The position numbers were made by a program, and so were the translations under genes. From contig NZ_JADPQH010000001.1 of the NCBI RefSeq assembly GCF_019173455.1, positions 744,001-808,000 of the forward strand: DNA of 64,000 bases, given 5' to 3'. This DNA comes from Nesterenkonia sp. Act20 (GTDB taxonomy: Bacteria > Actinomycetota > Actinomycetes > Actinomycetales > Micrococcaceae). Positions 8,703-17,185 of this stretch are shown here, in pieces; position 1 is the stretch's first letter; every line of letters starts with the position of its first letter. Below the pieces are notes generated by a model. It searched no databases. It worked only from the letters and a program-made list of their open reading frames with translations, and was not told the DNA's origin.

Positions 8703-9911
8703 TCAGGAATCCCCCAGTCCTGGATCCTCACGGCGAGCCCTCAGGAGCGAGGCAGGGGCCGTCTGCACCTGCGGAAACCGCTTCGCCACCGCATCCAGTG
8801 CGCTCTCGGCGTCCACCCAGTTCGTCTCGGTGCGGTCGAAGCCCAGCTGCAGGCCACCGGCGTCGTCGACGAGGCGCTCGGCGCGGATCCCGATGAGCCT
8901 GACCGACTGGGAGCGCTCCCCCAGCTTCTCCAGCAGGGCCAGCATCTTGGCATAGATGGCCAGCGCCGAGTGACTAGGGTGCGTCAGGGTCGCAGAGCGG
9001 GTGAGCGTCTCGAAGTCGCTGTAGCGGAGCTTCAGACTGAGCCCCTGCGCGGAGACTCCGGACTCGCGCAGCCGAGCCGCCACCCGATGGCTCAGCCGCA
9101 GCAGCTCCGCGCGCAGCACTGCATCATCGGCCACATCCTGCGCGAAGGTCTCCTCTGCGCCGATGGACTTCTCGATCCGATGCGGCTGCACGGCCCGAGC
9201 GTCCTCGCCCCAGGCCAGCCGGTGCAGAGCTGTCCCAGTGACGCCGAACCGGCGACGCAGGGAGGGCTCCGGCGTCTGCGCCAGCTGCAGCACTGTGGTG
9301 ATGCCGAAGGCCTCCAGGGACTGCGCCGTCTTCGCCCCGACGCCCCACATGGCTGTGACCGGGAGCGAGTGCAGAAACTCGAGCCTGCGCTGGGGCGGCA
9401 CGAGCAGCAGCCCGTCCGGCTTGGCACGGGTCGACGCGATCTTGGCGATGAACTTGCGATCGGCGATGCCTACTGTGGCAGGCAGACCGAACTGCTCCCG
9501 GATCTCGCGACGGATCTTCTTGCCGATCTGTTCAGGACCGCCGAGTCGACGTCGCGCCCCGGTGAGATCCAAGAAGGCCTCGTCCACGCTGAGCTGTTCC
9601 ACGGCATCGGTGATGGTGTCGAAGTAGGCCATGATCTGCCGGGAGAGCTCGCGGTAGCGCTCCATGTGGGGAGGCAGCACGATGGCATGGGGGCTTGCCT
9701 GGCGAGCACGGGAGAGCGGCATGGCGGAGCGCACCCCATCGGCGCGGGCCTCATAGGAGGCGGAGAGCACCACCGAACGCCCGGAATCCGCGGCGACGAT
9801 GATCTTTCGACCACGCAGCTCCGGCTGGGTGAGCAGCTCAACCTCCACGTAGTAGGCGTCCATATCTACGTGGGCGAGGATGCGCGGGTCAGCCGCTGAG
9901 GACGGGGCCAT
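8703..9911 (-). CDS. dinB: DNA polymerase IV (Y family)
   Basis: This 402-aa translesion DNA polymerase contains the palm metal-binding start ILAHVDMDAYYVEVE, the catalytic SVDEAFLDLTG motif (around residue 113), the thumb helix-hairpin-helix segment WGVGAKTAQSLEAFGI, and a C-terminal little-finger domain. Pol IV bypasses damaged bases with low fidelity. The chain ends without an obvious beta-clamp-binding QxLF-type motif in its last residues (LGDS). Its start lies 18 bp from the divergently transcribed prenyl synthase gene, so the two share a very short control region. Confidence 0.93.
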   Translation of the reverse strand: MAPSSAADPRILAHVDMDAYYVEVELLTQPELRGRKIIVAADSGRSVVLSASYEARADGVRSAMPLSRARQASPHAIVLPPHMERYRELSRQIMAYFDTITDAVEQLSVDEAFLDLTGARRRLGGPEQIGKKIRREIREQFGLPATVGIADRKFIAKIASTRAKPDGLLLVPPQRRLEFLHSLPVTAMWGVGAKTAQSLEAFGITTVLQLAQTPEPSLRRRFGVTGTALHRLAWGEDARAVQPHRIEKSIGAEETFAQDVADDAVLRAELLRLSHRVAARLRESGVSAQGLSLKLRYSDFETLTRSATLTHPSHSALAIYAKMLALLEKLGERSQSVRLIGIRAERLVDDAGGLQLGFDRTETNWVDAESALDAVAKRFPQVQTAPASLLRARREDPGLGDS

Positions 9912-9929
9912 ACCGATAGGCTATCCGCC

Positions 9930-11018
9930 ATGACGCGCGAAGATTTCATCAGCCAGGTCAACTCCGGATGCGCCCTTTTTCTGGAGAAGCGTCACGCGGA
10001 GGTGCGCGCCGTCTCGGAGCACGCCGCTCCCCTGGTGACTGCGCTGATGGCCCTGACCCGCGGCGGCAAGAAGATGCGTCCCGCGCTGGCTCGTCTCGGC
10101 TGGCAGGCCGCCGGCGGACGTGGCGACGCCGTCGTCGAGCTCGGCGTGGCACTGGAGCTGTTCCAGGCCGCCGCTCTGGTCCATGACGACGTGATCGACC
10201 GTTCCGCCACGCGGCGCGGGCTGCCGAGCGCGCATATGCGCTTCGAGGCGCTGCACCGCGAGTCCGGGTTCAGCGGCGATCACGCCCACTTCGGCACCAC
10301 CGGCGCGATCCTCTCCGGCGACCTCTCCCTGGCCTGGGCCTCCGAGGCGTTCTTCCACGCGCAGGCCACCGCGATGCACGACGGCGTAGCGATCAACCCG
10401 CTGGCGGCATCGACCTTTCACCGCATGCACACCGAGGTGATCACCGGACAGTATCTCGACGTGCTCGAGGAGGTGCGCACCCCCGCCCGGACCGAAGCTG
10501 ACGCCGTCGCCCGCGCCCGCGGAGTCCTGCGCTATAAGGCGGCAAAATACTCCACCGAGTACCCGGTGGTCCTCGGCGCTGCTCTCGCGGGCGGCTCCGA
10601 TGCGCTCTGCCGCGCCTTCGCCGCAGCGGCGCTTCCCGTGGGTGAGGCCTTCCAGCTCCGCGATGATCTCCTCGGAGTCTTCGGTGATCCCGACACGACC
10701 GGCAAGCCCGTGGGCGACGATCTGCGGGAGGGTAAACGCACCGAGCTGATCGCCTATGGGCTCTTCCGCTCCTCTGCGCAGGACTCGGCCGAGCTGGCAC
10801 AGATGCTCGGTGATCCGGAGCTGAGTGAACATCAGGTCCAGCGCGCCCGCGAGATCCTGCTCGACGCCGGCGCCGCCGATGAGGTGGAGCGCAGCATCGA
10901 GCAGCTCACCGCGCAGAGCGTGGAGCACACCGCAGGACTGGCCGAGCTCGGCGTCGCCGCCGAGGTCCTCGAGGAGTTCGACCGGCTTCGCGGGAACCTG
11001 GTGCTGCGCACGGTCTGA
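9930..11018 (+). CDS. Polyprenyl (geranylgeranyl-type) diphosphate synthase
   Basis: A 362-aa trans-isoprenyl diphosphate synthase that condenses isopentenyl diphosphate with allylic diphosphates. The first Asp-rich motif is HDDVIDRSATRRG (DDVID at residues 86-90) and the second is FQLRDDLLGVFGD (around residue 245); GGKKMRP near residue 45 is the family's substrate-binding motif. The neighbouring kinase and DAHP synthase reproduce the idsA2-pknL-aroG order of mycobacteria (established knowledge), so it may serve menaquinone, carotenoid or other prenyl lipid synthesis. Product length cannot be read reliably. The stop codon lies inside the first unit of a 22-bp tandem repeat. Confidence 0.9.
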   Translation: MTREDFISQVNSGCALFLEKRHAEVRAVSEHAAPLVTALMALTRGGKKMRPALARLGWQAAGGRGDAVVELGVALELFQAAALVHDDVIDRSATRRGLPSAHMRFEALHRESGFSGDHAHFGTTGAILSGDLSLAWASEAFFHAQATAMHDGVAINPLAASTFHRMHTEVITGQYLDVLEEVRTPARTEADAVARARGVLRYKAAKYSTEYPVVLGAALAGGSDALCRAFAAAALPVGEAFQLRDDLLGVFGDPDTTGKPVGDDLREGKRTELIAYGLFRSSAQDSAELAQMLGDPELSEHQVQRAREILLDAGAADEVERSIEQLTAQSVEHTAGLAELGVAAEVLEEFDRLRGNLVLRTV

Positions 11019-11109
11019 CGCTGTGCTGCGCACGGTCTGACGCTGTGCTGCGCACGGTCTGACGCTGTGCTGCGCCCGGCCTGACCCTGGCGCTGCGCCC
11101 GGTGAGACC
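11001..11109. repeat. 22-bp tandem repeats spanning the end of the prenyl synthase gene
   Basis: Units starting GTGCTGCGCACGG and ending TCTGACGCT occupy 11001-11022, 11023-11044 and 11045-11066 without a single difference. A fourth (11067-11088) has four substitutions and a fifth (to about 11109) is degenerate. The first unit encodes the last codons (VLRTV) and stop of the gene, so the array looks like a tandem duplication of the gene's own 3' end, with each copy carrying another TGA. Confidence 0.92.
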
Positions 11110-11205
11110 TCCGCGCCGCACCCCGCCTGAATCTGGTGCCGCACACCTGGTGAGATTCCGCGATCCGCACTGTGTGGAGTTGTTCGGGTTCGATACCCTG
11201 GGGCG

Positions 11206-12627
11206 GTGAGCACCGAACAGTCAGACCCGTGGATCGGTTCCCGAATCGACGACCGCTATGTGATCGATGAGCGCATTGCGCGCGGCGGCATGTCCACGGT
11301 CTACCGTGCCCAGGATCAGCGCCTGGGCCGCGAGGTGGCGCTGAAGGTGCTCTTCCCGCATATGGCCGAGGATCGCAAGGTCGTGGACCGGTTCGAGCAG
11401 GAGGCACGCAACTCCGCATTGATCGCTCACCCCAATGTGGTCCAGGTGCTGGATCAGGGGCAGGCCCGAGAAACCGCCTACCTGGTCATGGAGTACGTCC
11501 CGGGAGCCACTCTGCGCACACTGCTCAAGCACGGAGCGATGACGCCTCGACTGGCGCTGACCTACATGGACTCGATCCTGCAAGGCCTGGCCGCGGCGCA
11601 CCGGGCTGGTCTGGTACACCGAGACATCAAGCCGGAGAACGTCCTGGTCTCCCATGATGGCCGCATCAAGCTCGCGGACCTGGGGCTGGCAAGGGCCGCG
11701 ACGCATCATTCCGGCACCTCAACTCTTATGGGCACCGTGGCCTATATCTCTCCCGAGCTGCTCTCCGGCGAGGGCGCCGACGAGCGCTCGGACATCTATG
11801 CGATCGGCATCCTGCTCTACGAGATGCTCACCGGCGTGCAGCCGTTCACCGGAGACTCTCCGGTGCGGGTGGCCTACCAGCATGTGAACTCCACCGTTCC
11901 GGTCCCCTCCGCGCAGGTGCCGGGGCTGGCCGGCGAACTCGATGACCTGGTGAGCATCTCCACCCGTCCGGAGGTGGCGCTGCGACCCAAGAACGCCGAC
12001 GAGCTGCTCACGATGCTGCGGGAGGCTCGCGGGCAGCTCAGCGACGCGGAGCTGGACTTCGACGGCGCGCTCACCCATACCCGGACTCGGCCCATCCCCT
12101 CGATGGGCTCGACACCTGCGCAGGCTCCCGGACCGGGGCAGCGGGCCACCACGATGCTCCCCGGGGATTCCACCGAGGCCTTCTACGAGGTCCATGATCA
12201 GCGCACGGCGGCTGAACCCTGGGATGAGGACATCGACGCGGCGCTCGGCAATGCCCGCACCACTCACCTTGAAGAAGAGCATCGCGACGCGGCAGGCGCC
12301 CAGCAGCCGAGTCTCGCGGAGGAAGACCGCCAGCTGGTCACCGAGGTGCCCACCACGGGATTTCAGCTCACCCCGCCGCGACTCAGCGCAGACGACCCAC
12401 CGACCGGCGTGCAGCCGGCCGTCGCCCCGCCCGCACGCCGACCGGCCCAGGGTGAGCGCACGGACCGGCGCGAGCGCCAGCGGCCGTCGATCGAGCTCAG
12501 CCGCCCGACACCCACCCGCGCCTGGTTGATGGTCGCCGCCATCATGATCGGCAGCGCCCTGCTGATGCTGATGGCAGGGTGGATCGGCGTCTCAGACGCG
12601 CTGATCCCCAGCCTCGGCGGGGGTTGA
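11206..12627 (+). CDS. pknL: Serine/threonine protein kinase, PknL type
   Basis: A 473-aa membrane-anchored eukaryotic-like kinase starting at GTG 11206. The kinase domain (about residues 14-275) has the glycine loop IARGGMSTVY, the ATP-binding lysine in VALKVLF, the catalytic loop HRDIKPENVL and the activation-segment start ADLGLAR (DLG in place of the common DFG). A long disordered segment follows (about 280-440), then one membrane helix near the C-terminus (WLMVAAIMIGSALLMLMAGWIG). No extracellular PASTA repeats exist, matching mycobacterial PknL. In M. tuberculosis pknL also lies by idsA2 and aroG, supporting orthology. Substrates are unknown from sequence. Confidence 0.9.
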   Translation: MSTEQSDPWIGSRIDDRYVIDERIARGGMSTVYRAQDQRLGREVALKVLFPHMAEDRKVVDRFEQEARNSALIAHPNVVQVLDQGQARETAYLVMEYVPGATLRTLLKHGAMTPRLALTYMDSILQGLAAAHRAGLVHRDIKPENVLVSHDGRIKLADLGLARAATHHSGTSTLMGTVAYISPELLSGEGADERSDIYAIGILLYEMLTGVQPFTGDSPVRVAYQHVNSTVPVPSAQVPGLAGELDDLVSISTRPEVALRPKNADELLTMLREARGQLSDAELDFDGALTHTRTRPIPSMGSTPAQAPGPGQRATTMLPGDSTEAFYEVHDQRTAAEPWDEDIDAALGNARTTHLEEEHRDAAGAQQPSLAEEDRQLVTEVPTTGFQLTPPRLSADDPPTGVQPAVAPPARRPAQGERTDRRERQRPSIELSRPTPTRAWLMVAAIMIGSALLMLMAGWIGVSDALIPSLGGG

Positions 12628-12633
12628 GCCGGC

Positions 12634-14040
12634 TCAGTTGACCTGAGTCAGGGACTCCGCGACCAGGAAGGCGAGCTCCAGGGACTGCTTGTGGTTCAGC
12701 CGCGGGTCCACCAGGGACTCATAGCCCTGATCGAACGCTGACTCATCGACGACGTCGGAGCCTCCGAGGCACTCGGCCACGTCGTCGCCGGTCATCTCCA
12801 CATGCAGGCCACCCGGGTAGGTCCCCAGCTCGCGGTGGACCTCGAAGAAGCCGCGCACCTCGTCGAGGATGTCGTCGAAGCGGCGGGTCTTGTAGCCGTT
12901 GTCCGCGGTGATGGTGTTGCCGTGCATCGGGTCCGTGACCCAGACGACCTTGGCCCCGGAGTCCCGGACTGCCTTCACCAGCGGCGGGAGCTTCTCTCGG
13001 ACGTTCGCAGCGCCCATGCGCACGATGAAGGTCAGGCGACCGGGCTCGCGCTCCGGGTCGAGCTTCTCGATGATCTCGAGCACGGTCTCGGGTGTGGTGC
13101 CCGGGCCAAGCTTCACCCCGACCGGGTTCTGCACGCGGGAGAGGTAGTCCATGTGGGCGCCGTCGAGCTCACGCGTGCGCTCGCCGATCCAGACGAAGTG
13201 CCCGCTGGTCACGTAGGGCTTGCCGGTGCGGGAGTCGATGCGGGTCAGCGCCCGTTCGTAGTCGAGCAGCAGCGCCTCGTGCGCGGCGTAGAACTCGGTG
13301 CGCTTGAGTCCTTCGAAGTCGGCGCCGCAGGCCTCCATGAAGCGCACGGCGCGGTCGATCTCACCGGCGAGCTGCTCGTAGCGGGCGTGGGCCGGGTTCG
13401 CCATGAATCCCTTGTTCCACTGCTGGACGGCGCGCAGATCCGCGAAGCCGCCCTCGGTGAAGGCGCGCACCAGGTTCAGCGTGGCTGCCGACTTGTGGTA
13501 CGCCGCGACCATGCGTTTGGGGTCCGGCATCCGGGATTCCTCGGTGAAGGCGAAGCCGTTGACGATCTCCCCTCGGAAGGTGGGCAGGGTGACGCCGTCA
13601 CGGGTCTCCACGTCGGAGGAGCGTGGCTTGGCGTACTGACCCGCCATGCGCCCCATCTTCACCACCGGCAGCGATGCTCCATAGGTGAGCACGACCGCCA
13701 TCTGCAGAATGGTCTTGATCTTGGCACTGATCCGATCGGCGCTGACTCCGGCGAAGGTCTCGGCACAGTCGCCGCCCTGAAGCAGGAAGGCCTCGCCGTT
13801 GGCCACCTTGGCCAGCCGACGCTTGAGCTTGTCCACCTCGCCGGCGAAGACAAGCGGCGGGTGGGCGGAGAGCTCGGCGTAGGCAGAGTCGAAGTCCGCG
13901 TGCCCGTGCCAGTCCGGCTGCTGCCGCAGCGGCATCGAACGCCACTCGTCCAGGCCCGGATAGTCGGCTGCACCGACGTGCAGGATCTCACCGGGAGCGG
14001 TCAGCGGGGCATCAGATCGGGGCTCTGGCGTGGTATTCAC
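12634..14040 (-). CDS. aroG: Class II 3-deoxy-D-arabino-heptulosonate 7-phosphate synthase
   Basis: This 468-aa enzyme condenses phosphoenolpyruvate with erythrose 4-phosphate, the first step of the shikimate pathway. Class II (plant/mycobacterial type) features are present: LLQGGDCAETF (around residue 84), KMGRMAGQYAKPRS, SGHFVWIGERTR, KLGPGTTPE, WVTDPMHGNT and the C-terminal HVEMTGDDVAECLGG. Length equals that of the M. tuberculosis enzyme (462 aa). It is convergent with pknL, only 6 bp apart with no room for a terminator between. EPSP synthase of the same pathway is encoded far away at 37.5 kb. Confidence 0.95.
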   Translation of the reverse strand: MNTTPEPRSDAPLTAPGEILHVGAADYPGLDEWRSMPLRQQPDWHGHADFDSAYAELSAHPPLVFAGEVDKLKRRLAKVANGEAFLLQGGDCAETFAGVSADRISAKIKTILQMAVVLTYGASLPVVKMGRMAGQYAKPRSSDVETRDGVTLPTFRGEIVNGFAFTEESRMPDPKRMVAAYHKSAATLNLVRAFTEGGFADLRAVQQWNKGFMANPAHARYEQLAGEIDRAVRFMEACGADFEGLKRTEFYAAHEALLLDYERALTRIDSRTGKPYVTSGHFVWIGERTRELDGAHMDYLSRVQNPVGVKLGPGTTPETVLEIIEKLDPEREPGRLTFIVRMGAANVREKLPPLVKAVRDSGAKVVWVTDPMHGNTITADNGYKTRRFDDILDEVRGFFEVHRELGTYPGGLHVEMTGDDVAECLGGSDVVDESAFDQGYESLVDPRLNHKQSLELAFLVAESLTQVN

Positions 14041-14116
14041 CCGATCAGCGTAGACCGCGCGACTCAGTCACGCCTAATGCCGCAGCGGAGTTCCAACATC
14101 CGGACGACACCTCGAG

Positions 14117-15940
14117 TCAGGCCTTGTTCTTCGCCGCGTCGGAGTAGAGGGTCTCCACCTCGGCGGCGAAGTCCTTCATGACCAGAGGGCGCTTGATCTT
14201 CATGGACGGCGTGAGGTGTCCGGACTCGATGGTGAAGTCCGTGGTCAGCAGACGAAACTCGCGGATCGACTCCGCGCGAGACACCGATTCGTTGGCCCGA
14301 TCCACCACGGACTGGATATGCGTGAGCACCTTCTCGTCCTTCGCCAGCTCTGCGACCGGGGTCTCAGGGTCCAGACCCTGCCGCTTGAGCCACTGCGGAA
14401 GCGTCTCCACGTCGAGGGTGATCAACGCAGCCACGAAGGGCCTGTTGTCACCGACCACCACTGCCTGGGAGACGATCGCGTCCGCGCGGATGAGGTCTTC
14501 CAGCTGAGCCGGGGAGACGTTCTTGCCGGCCGCGGTCACCAGGATCTCCTTCTTGCGCCCGGTGATGGTCAGGCACCCATCGGCATCCAGCGTTCCGACG
14601 TCGCCGGTGCGGAACCAGCCGTTGTCGGTGAAGATCTCCTGATCCAGCTCGGGACGGTTGTGATAGCCCCGGAAGACGCAGACTCCGCGGCCGAGGATCT
14701 CACCGTCGTCGGCGATCTTCACCGCGCAGCCCGGAAGCGGCGCTCCCACGGTGCCGATTTTGCTCAGCTCCGGGGTGTTCACGGTCAGCGGGGCCGTGGT
14801 CTCGGTGAGCCCGTAGCCCTCCAGGATCTGCACGCCGACGCCGTAGAAGAAGTGGCCGAGCCGCTCCCCCAGCGGCGAGCCGCCGGAGACCGCGTGACGG
14901 ACCTGACCGCCCATCCGCGCGCGCAGCTTGGAATAGACGAGCTTGTCGAAGACGGCGTGCTTGAGTCCGAGCGTGAAGGGAACCTTGCCCTGCGCCTTGG
15001 CGCGGGACCAGGCGATGGCGGTGTCCGCCGCCTTGGTGAAGATCGCACCCTTGCCCTCAGACTCGGCCTTGAGCATCGCGGCATTGTAGATCTTCTCGAA
15101 GACCCTGGGCACTGCCAGGAGGAACGTGGGTTCGAAGGTCCCGAGGTCGTCCACGAGCTCCTTGATGTCGGAGGTGTGCCCGACGCGGGAACCGCCGGCG
15201 ACTGCCAGCACGGAGATGAACCGGGCGAAGACGTGGGCCAGCGGAATGAACATGACGGTGGAGGCATCCTTGTGCACCACCGAGCCCAGCGAGGACCCGA
15301 GCGCCTGGAGGGAGAGCTCGGTGAAGTTCGCATGGGTGAGCTCACAGCCCTTGGGGCGACCGGTGGTCCCCGAGGTGTAGATGATGGTCGCCAGGTCTTC
15401 GCCCACTGCCACGTTGCGGCGCGCGATGACCTCATCCTCGGTGACCTCGGTGCCTTTGGCGCGGATCTCGTCGAGTCCAGCGCCTTCGATCGTATACACC
15501 TGGTGGAGGCCCTGCAGCTTCTCCTGGGCGACGGCGCGCTCCACGATCCGCTGGTGGTTCGGGGTCTCGGCGAAGAGCAGCTTCACGCCGGCGTCCTCCA
15601 CGATCCACGCGACCTGGGACGGCGAGGAGGTCTCGTAGACCGGAACGGTGATCGCGCCCGCATACCAGATGGCGAAGTCCAGAAGGGTCCACTCATAGCG
15701 GGTCGGAGCCATGATGGCCACGCGATCCCCGATCTCGATGCCTGAGCCGATGAGGCCCTTGGCGATCTGGACCACCTGGTCACGAAACTCGGCCGCGCTG
15801 ACGTCGGTCCACTGCCCGGGGCTGAGCTGCCTGCCGAAGAGGACGTTCTTCGGATCGGCGGTGACCTGACGTTCGAGCAGGTCAGTGATGTTGAGATCGG
15901 CAGGGACCTCGACAGCCGGGGGTGTAGCAAATTCCTTCAC
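14117..15940 (-). CDS. Long-chain fatty acid--CoA ligase (FadD15-like)
   Basis: An AMP-forming acyl-CoA synthetase of 607 aa that activates long-chain fatty acids. The P-loop-like motif is YTSGTTGRPKGCELTH, followed by the YGLTETTAP motif, the GWFRTGDVG hinge motif and the ITGRKKEILVTAAGKNVSP segment typical of the long-chain group. The frame stays open to 15985, but a strong ribosome binding site GGAGGAG at 15947-15953 lies 6 nt before GTG 15940 (VKEFATPP), so I choose that start; the two upstream ATGs lie in or before that site. Mycobacterial fadD15 is also near aroG and pknL, which suggests a conserved neighbourhood. Confidence 0.9.
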   Translation of the reverse strand: MKEFATPPAVEVPADLNITDLLERQVTADPKNVLFGRQLSPGQWTDVSAAEFRDQVVQIAKGLIGSGIEIGDRVAIMAPTRYEWTLLDFAIWYAGAITVPVYETSSPSQVAWIVEDAGVKLLFAETPNHQRIVERAVAQEKLQGLHQVYTIEGAGLDEIRAKGTEVTEDEVIARRNVAVGEDLATIIYTSGTTGRPKGCELTHANFTELSLQALGSSLGSVVHKDASTVMFIPLAHVFARFISVLAVAGGSRVGHTSDIKELVDDLGTFEPTFLLAVPRVFEKIYNAAMLKAESEGKGAIFTKAADTAIAWSRAKAQGKVPFTLGLKHAVFDKLVYSKLRARMGGQVRHAVSGGSPLGERLGHFFYGVGVQILEGYGLTETTAPLTVNTPELSKIGTVGAPLPGCAVKIADDGEILGRGVCVFRGYHNRPELDQEIFTDNGWFRTGDVGTLDADGCLTITGRKKEILVTAAGKNVSPAQLEDLIRADAIVSQAVVVGDNRPFVAALITLDVETLPQWLKRQGLDPETPVAELAKDEKVLTHIQSVVDRANESVSRAESIREFRLLTTDFTIESGHLTPSMKIKRPLVMKDFAAEVETLYSDAAKNKA

Positions 15941-16012
15941 GGTGGACTCCTCCATCATGTGTGCTGGGTCACACCATCTTGCCACAGCCGGATACTGATC
16001 AGTAACGAGACC

Positions 16013-16378
16013 TCAGACTTGCGCGCCGTCGCCTCGTCCGGACCGGCTGCGCGGCATCTGCATGAAGAGGATCACCAGACCCGCGAGCACCACGCCGATC
16101 AGGGCGGGGACGGTCCAGCTGGGAGCGTTCAGCGGCAGGAACGGCACGATGATCAGCGCGAGGATCGCCCCGATGCTCAGCACGGCACCCAGGACCACCG
16201 CTGGCCGGGCCCCGGCCAGGGGGTTCTTGGGGTTCGGCGCCTGGAAGTCGTCGACGTCGTCGAGCGCGCCGTCATCGACACTGTGGTCCCGCGGACCCTG
16301 ACCGGGACCGGGCACCGGTCGGGACTGACCACCTCGGCCGAAGACTCTGCTGGGCTCATCATCGCGATAGTTGCTCAT
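16013..16378 (-). CDS. Hypothetical two-helix membrane protein
   Basis: A 121-aa protein without a recognised family. The first 55 residues are polar and disordered (Arg, Pro, Gly and Asp rich), followed by two membrane helices (about residues 60-80 and 88-108) separated by a short PLNAPSWTVP loop, and a short basic tail that would face the cytoplasm. It lies 12 bp after the esterase gene on the same strand and may be co-transcribed with it. Function is unknown. Confidence 0.7.
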   Translation of the reverse strand: MSNYRDDEPSRVFGRGGQSRPVPGPGQGPRDHSVDDGALDDVDDFQAPNPKNPLAGARPAVVLGAVLSIGAILALIIVPFLPLNAPSWTVPALIGVVLAGLVILFMQMPRSRSGRGDGAQV

Positions 16379-16390
16379 GGGGCCATCCTC

Positions 16391-17122
16391 TCAGAGGGCT
16401 CGCGGACGCGGTGCCGGCGAGCGCAGGAAGTCACGCAGGTGGCGCTGGATGGTCTCCGCCTCATAGTCCAGCGTCGCCACGTGGCGACTGCGCGGCAGGT
16501 CCACCACCTGCAGCTGATCCTCACCCAGAGCCTTGATGAGTGTATCGGCGGAGGAAGGTGGCAGGACATCATCGGTGCCCGAACGGAACAGCATCACGGG
16601 GGTCGCACGACGTCTCAGCTCGGGGAGCTCGCGGCGGACCTGGGCGAAGAGTCGATCCAGCTGAACGACGGCGCGCAGCGGTGTCTGCGCGTAGGCCTCC
16701 TCGATCACCCCGGGCTTGGCGATGTCTCCGGCGATGCTCGCCACGGTCGGGCGCAGACGCCCCAGCGCCCATGCAGCGGGCCCGGTCAGCGGAGCCAGCC
16801 GGAGTCCCGGGTTGATCACGCCGACGGCCTCGACCCGACGATGGGCCGCGACATGCAGGGCGAGCGAACCACCCATGGACAGTCCGACCGTGGCGACGCC
16901 GACGCACCGCGCAGCGAGTCGGTCGTAGCTAGCCAGCGCTGCCCGCATGATCTGGTGGCGACTCGTACTGTTCAGCTCCTGCCACCGCGTGCCGTGACCA
17001 GGCAGGAGCGGCAGGTCCACGGTGAAACCGGCCTCGCGCAGGGACTCGGCGACCGGCTCCATGGAGGCTGGGGTGGAGGTGAATCCATGAAAGACGGCGA
17101 TTCCCATGGCGGAGGTGTGCAT
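16391..17122 (-). CDS. Alpha/beta hydrolase, monoacylglycerol lipase/carboxylesterase type
   Basis: A 243-aa serine hydrolase. The oxyanion-hole region is FHGFTSTPASM, the LPGHGTRWQEL motif is typical of Est30/monoglyceride-lipase-like carboxylesterases, the nucleophile is in GLSMGG, the acid is probably in FRSGTDDVLPP and the catalytic His in SRHVATLDYE. These enzymes hydrolyse short to medium acyl esters. A -10-like TACAGT lies 6 nt before ATG 17122 with no ribosome binding site, which suggests a leaderless mRNA. It is divergent from the acyltransferase gene, sharing a palindromic promoter, so both may be lipid-remodelling functions. Confidence 0.85.
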   Translation of the reverse strand: MHTSAMGIAVFHGFTSTPASMEPVAESLREAGFTVDLPLLPGHGTRWQELNSTSRHQIMRAALASYDRLAARCVGVATVGLSMGGSLALHVAAHRRVEAVGVINPGLRLAPLTGPAAWALGRLRPTVASIAGDIAKPGVIEEAYAQTPLRAVVQLDRLFAQVRRELPELRRRATPVMLFRSGTDDVLPPSSADTLIKALGEDQLQVVDLPRSRHVATLDYEAETIQRHLRDFLRSPAPRPRAL

Positions 17123-17127
17123 GGGGT

Positions 17128-17148
17128 CACTGTATTGCCTCTACAGTG
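17128..17148. promoter_or_regulatory. Divergent promoter palindrome between esterase and plsC-like gene
   Basis: CACTGTA and TACAGTG form a perfect inverted repeat around TTGCCTC. Each arm contains TACAGT on one strand, placed correctly as a -10 element: 6 nt before the esterase ATG on the minus strand, and about 39 nt before the GTG of the acyltransferase on the plus strand. The palindrome could be both promoter pair and repressor site. Confidence 0.5.
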
Positions 17149-17185
17149 GTCTCGAAGCTCAGCCGCCGGAAAGGACCCCTGCCCA

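Noticed and set aside
11001-11109. CRISPR array
   Set aside because: Units are contiguous, without spacers, and begin inside a coding sequence.
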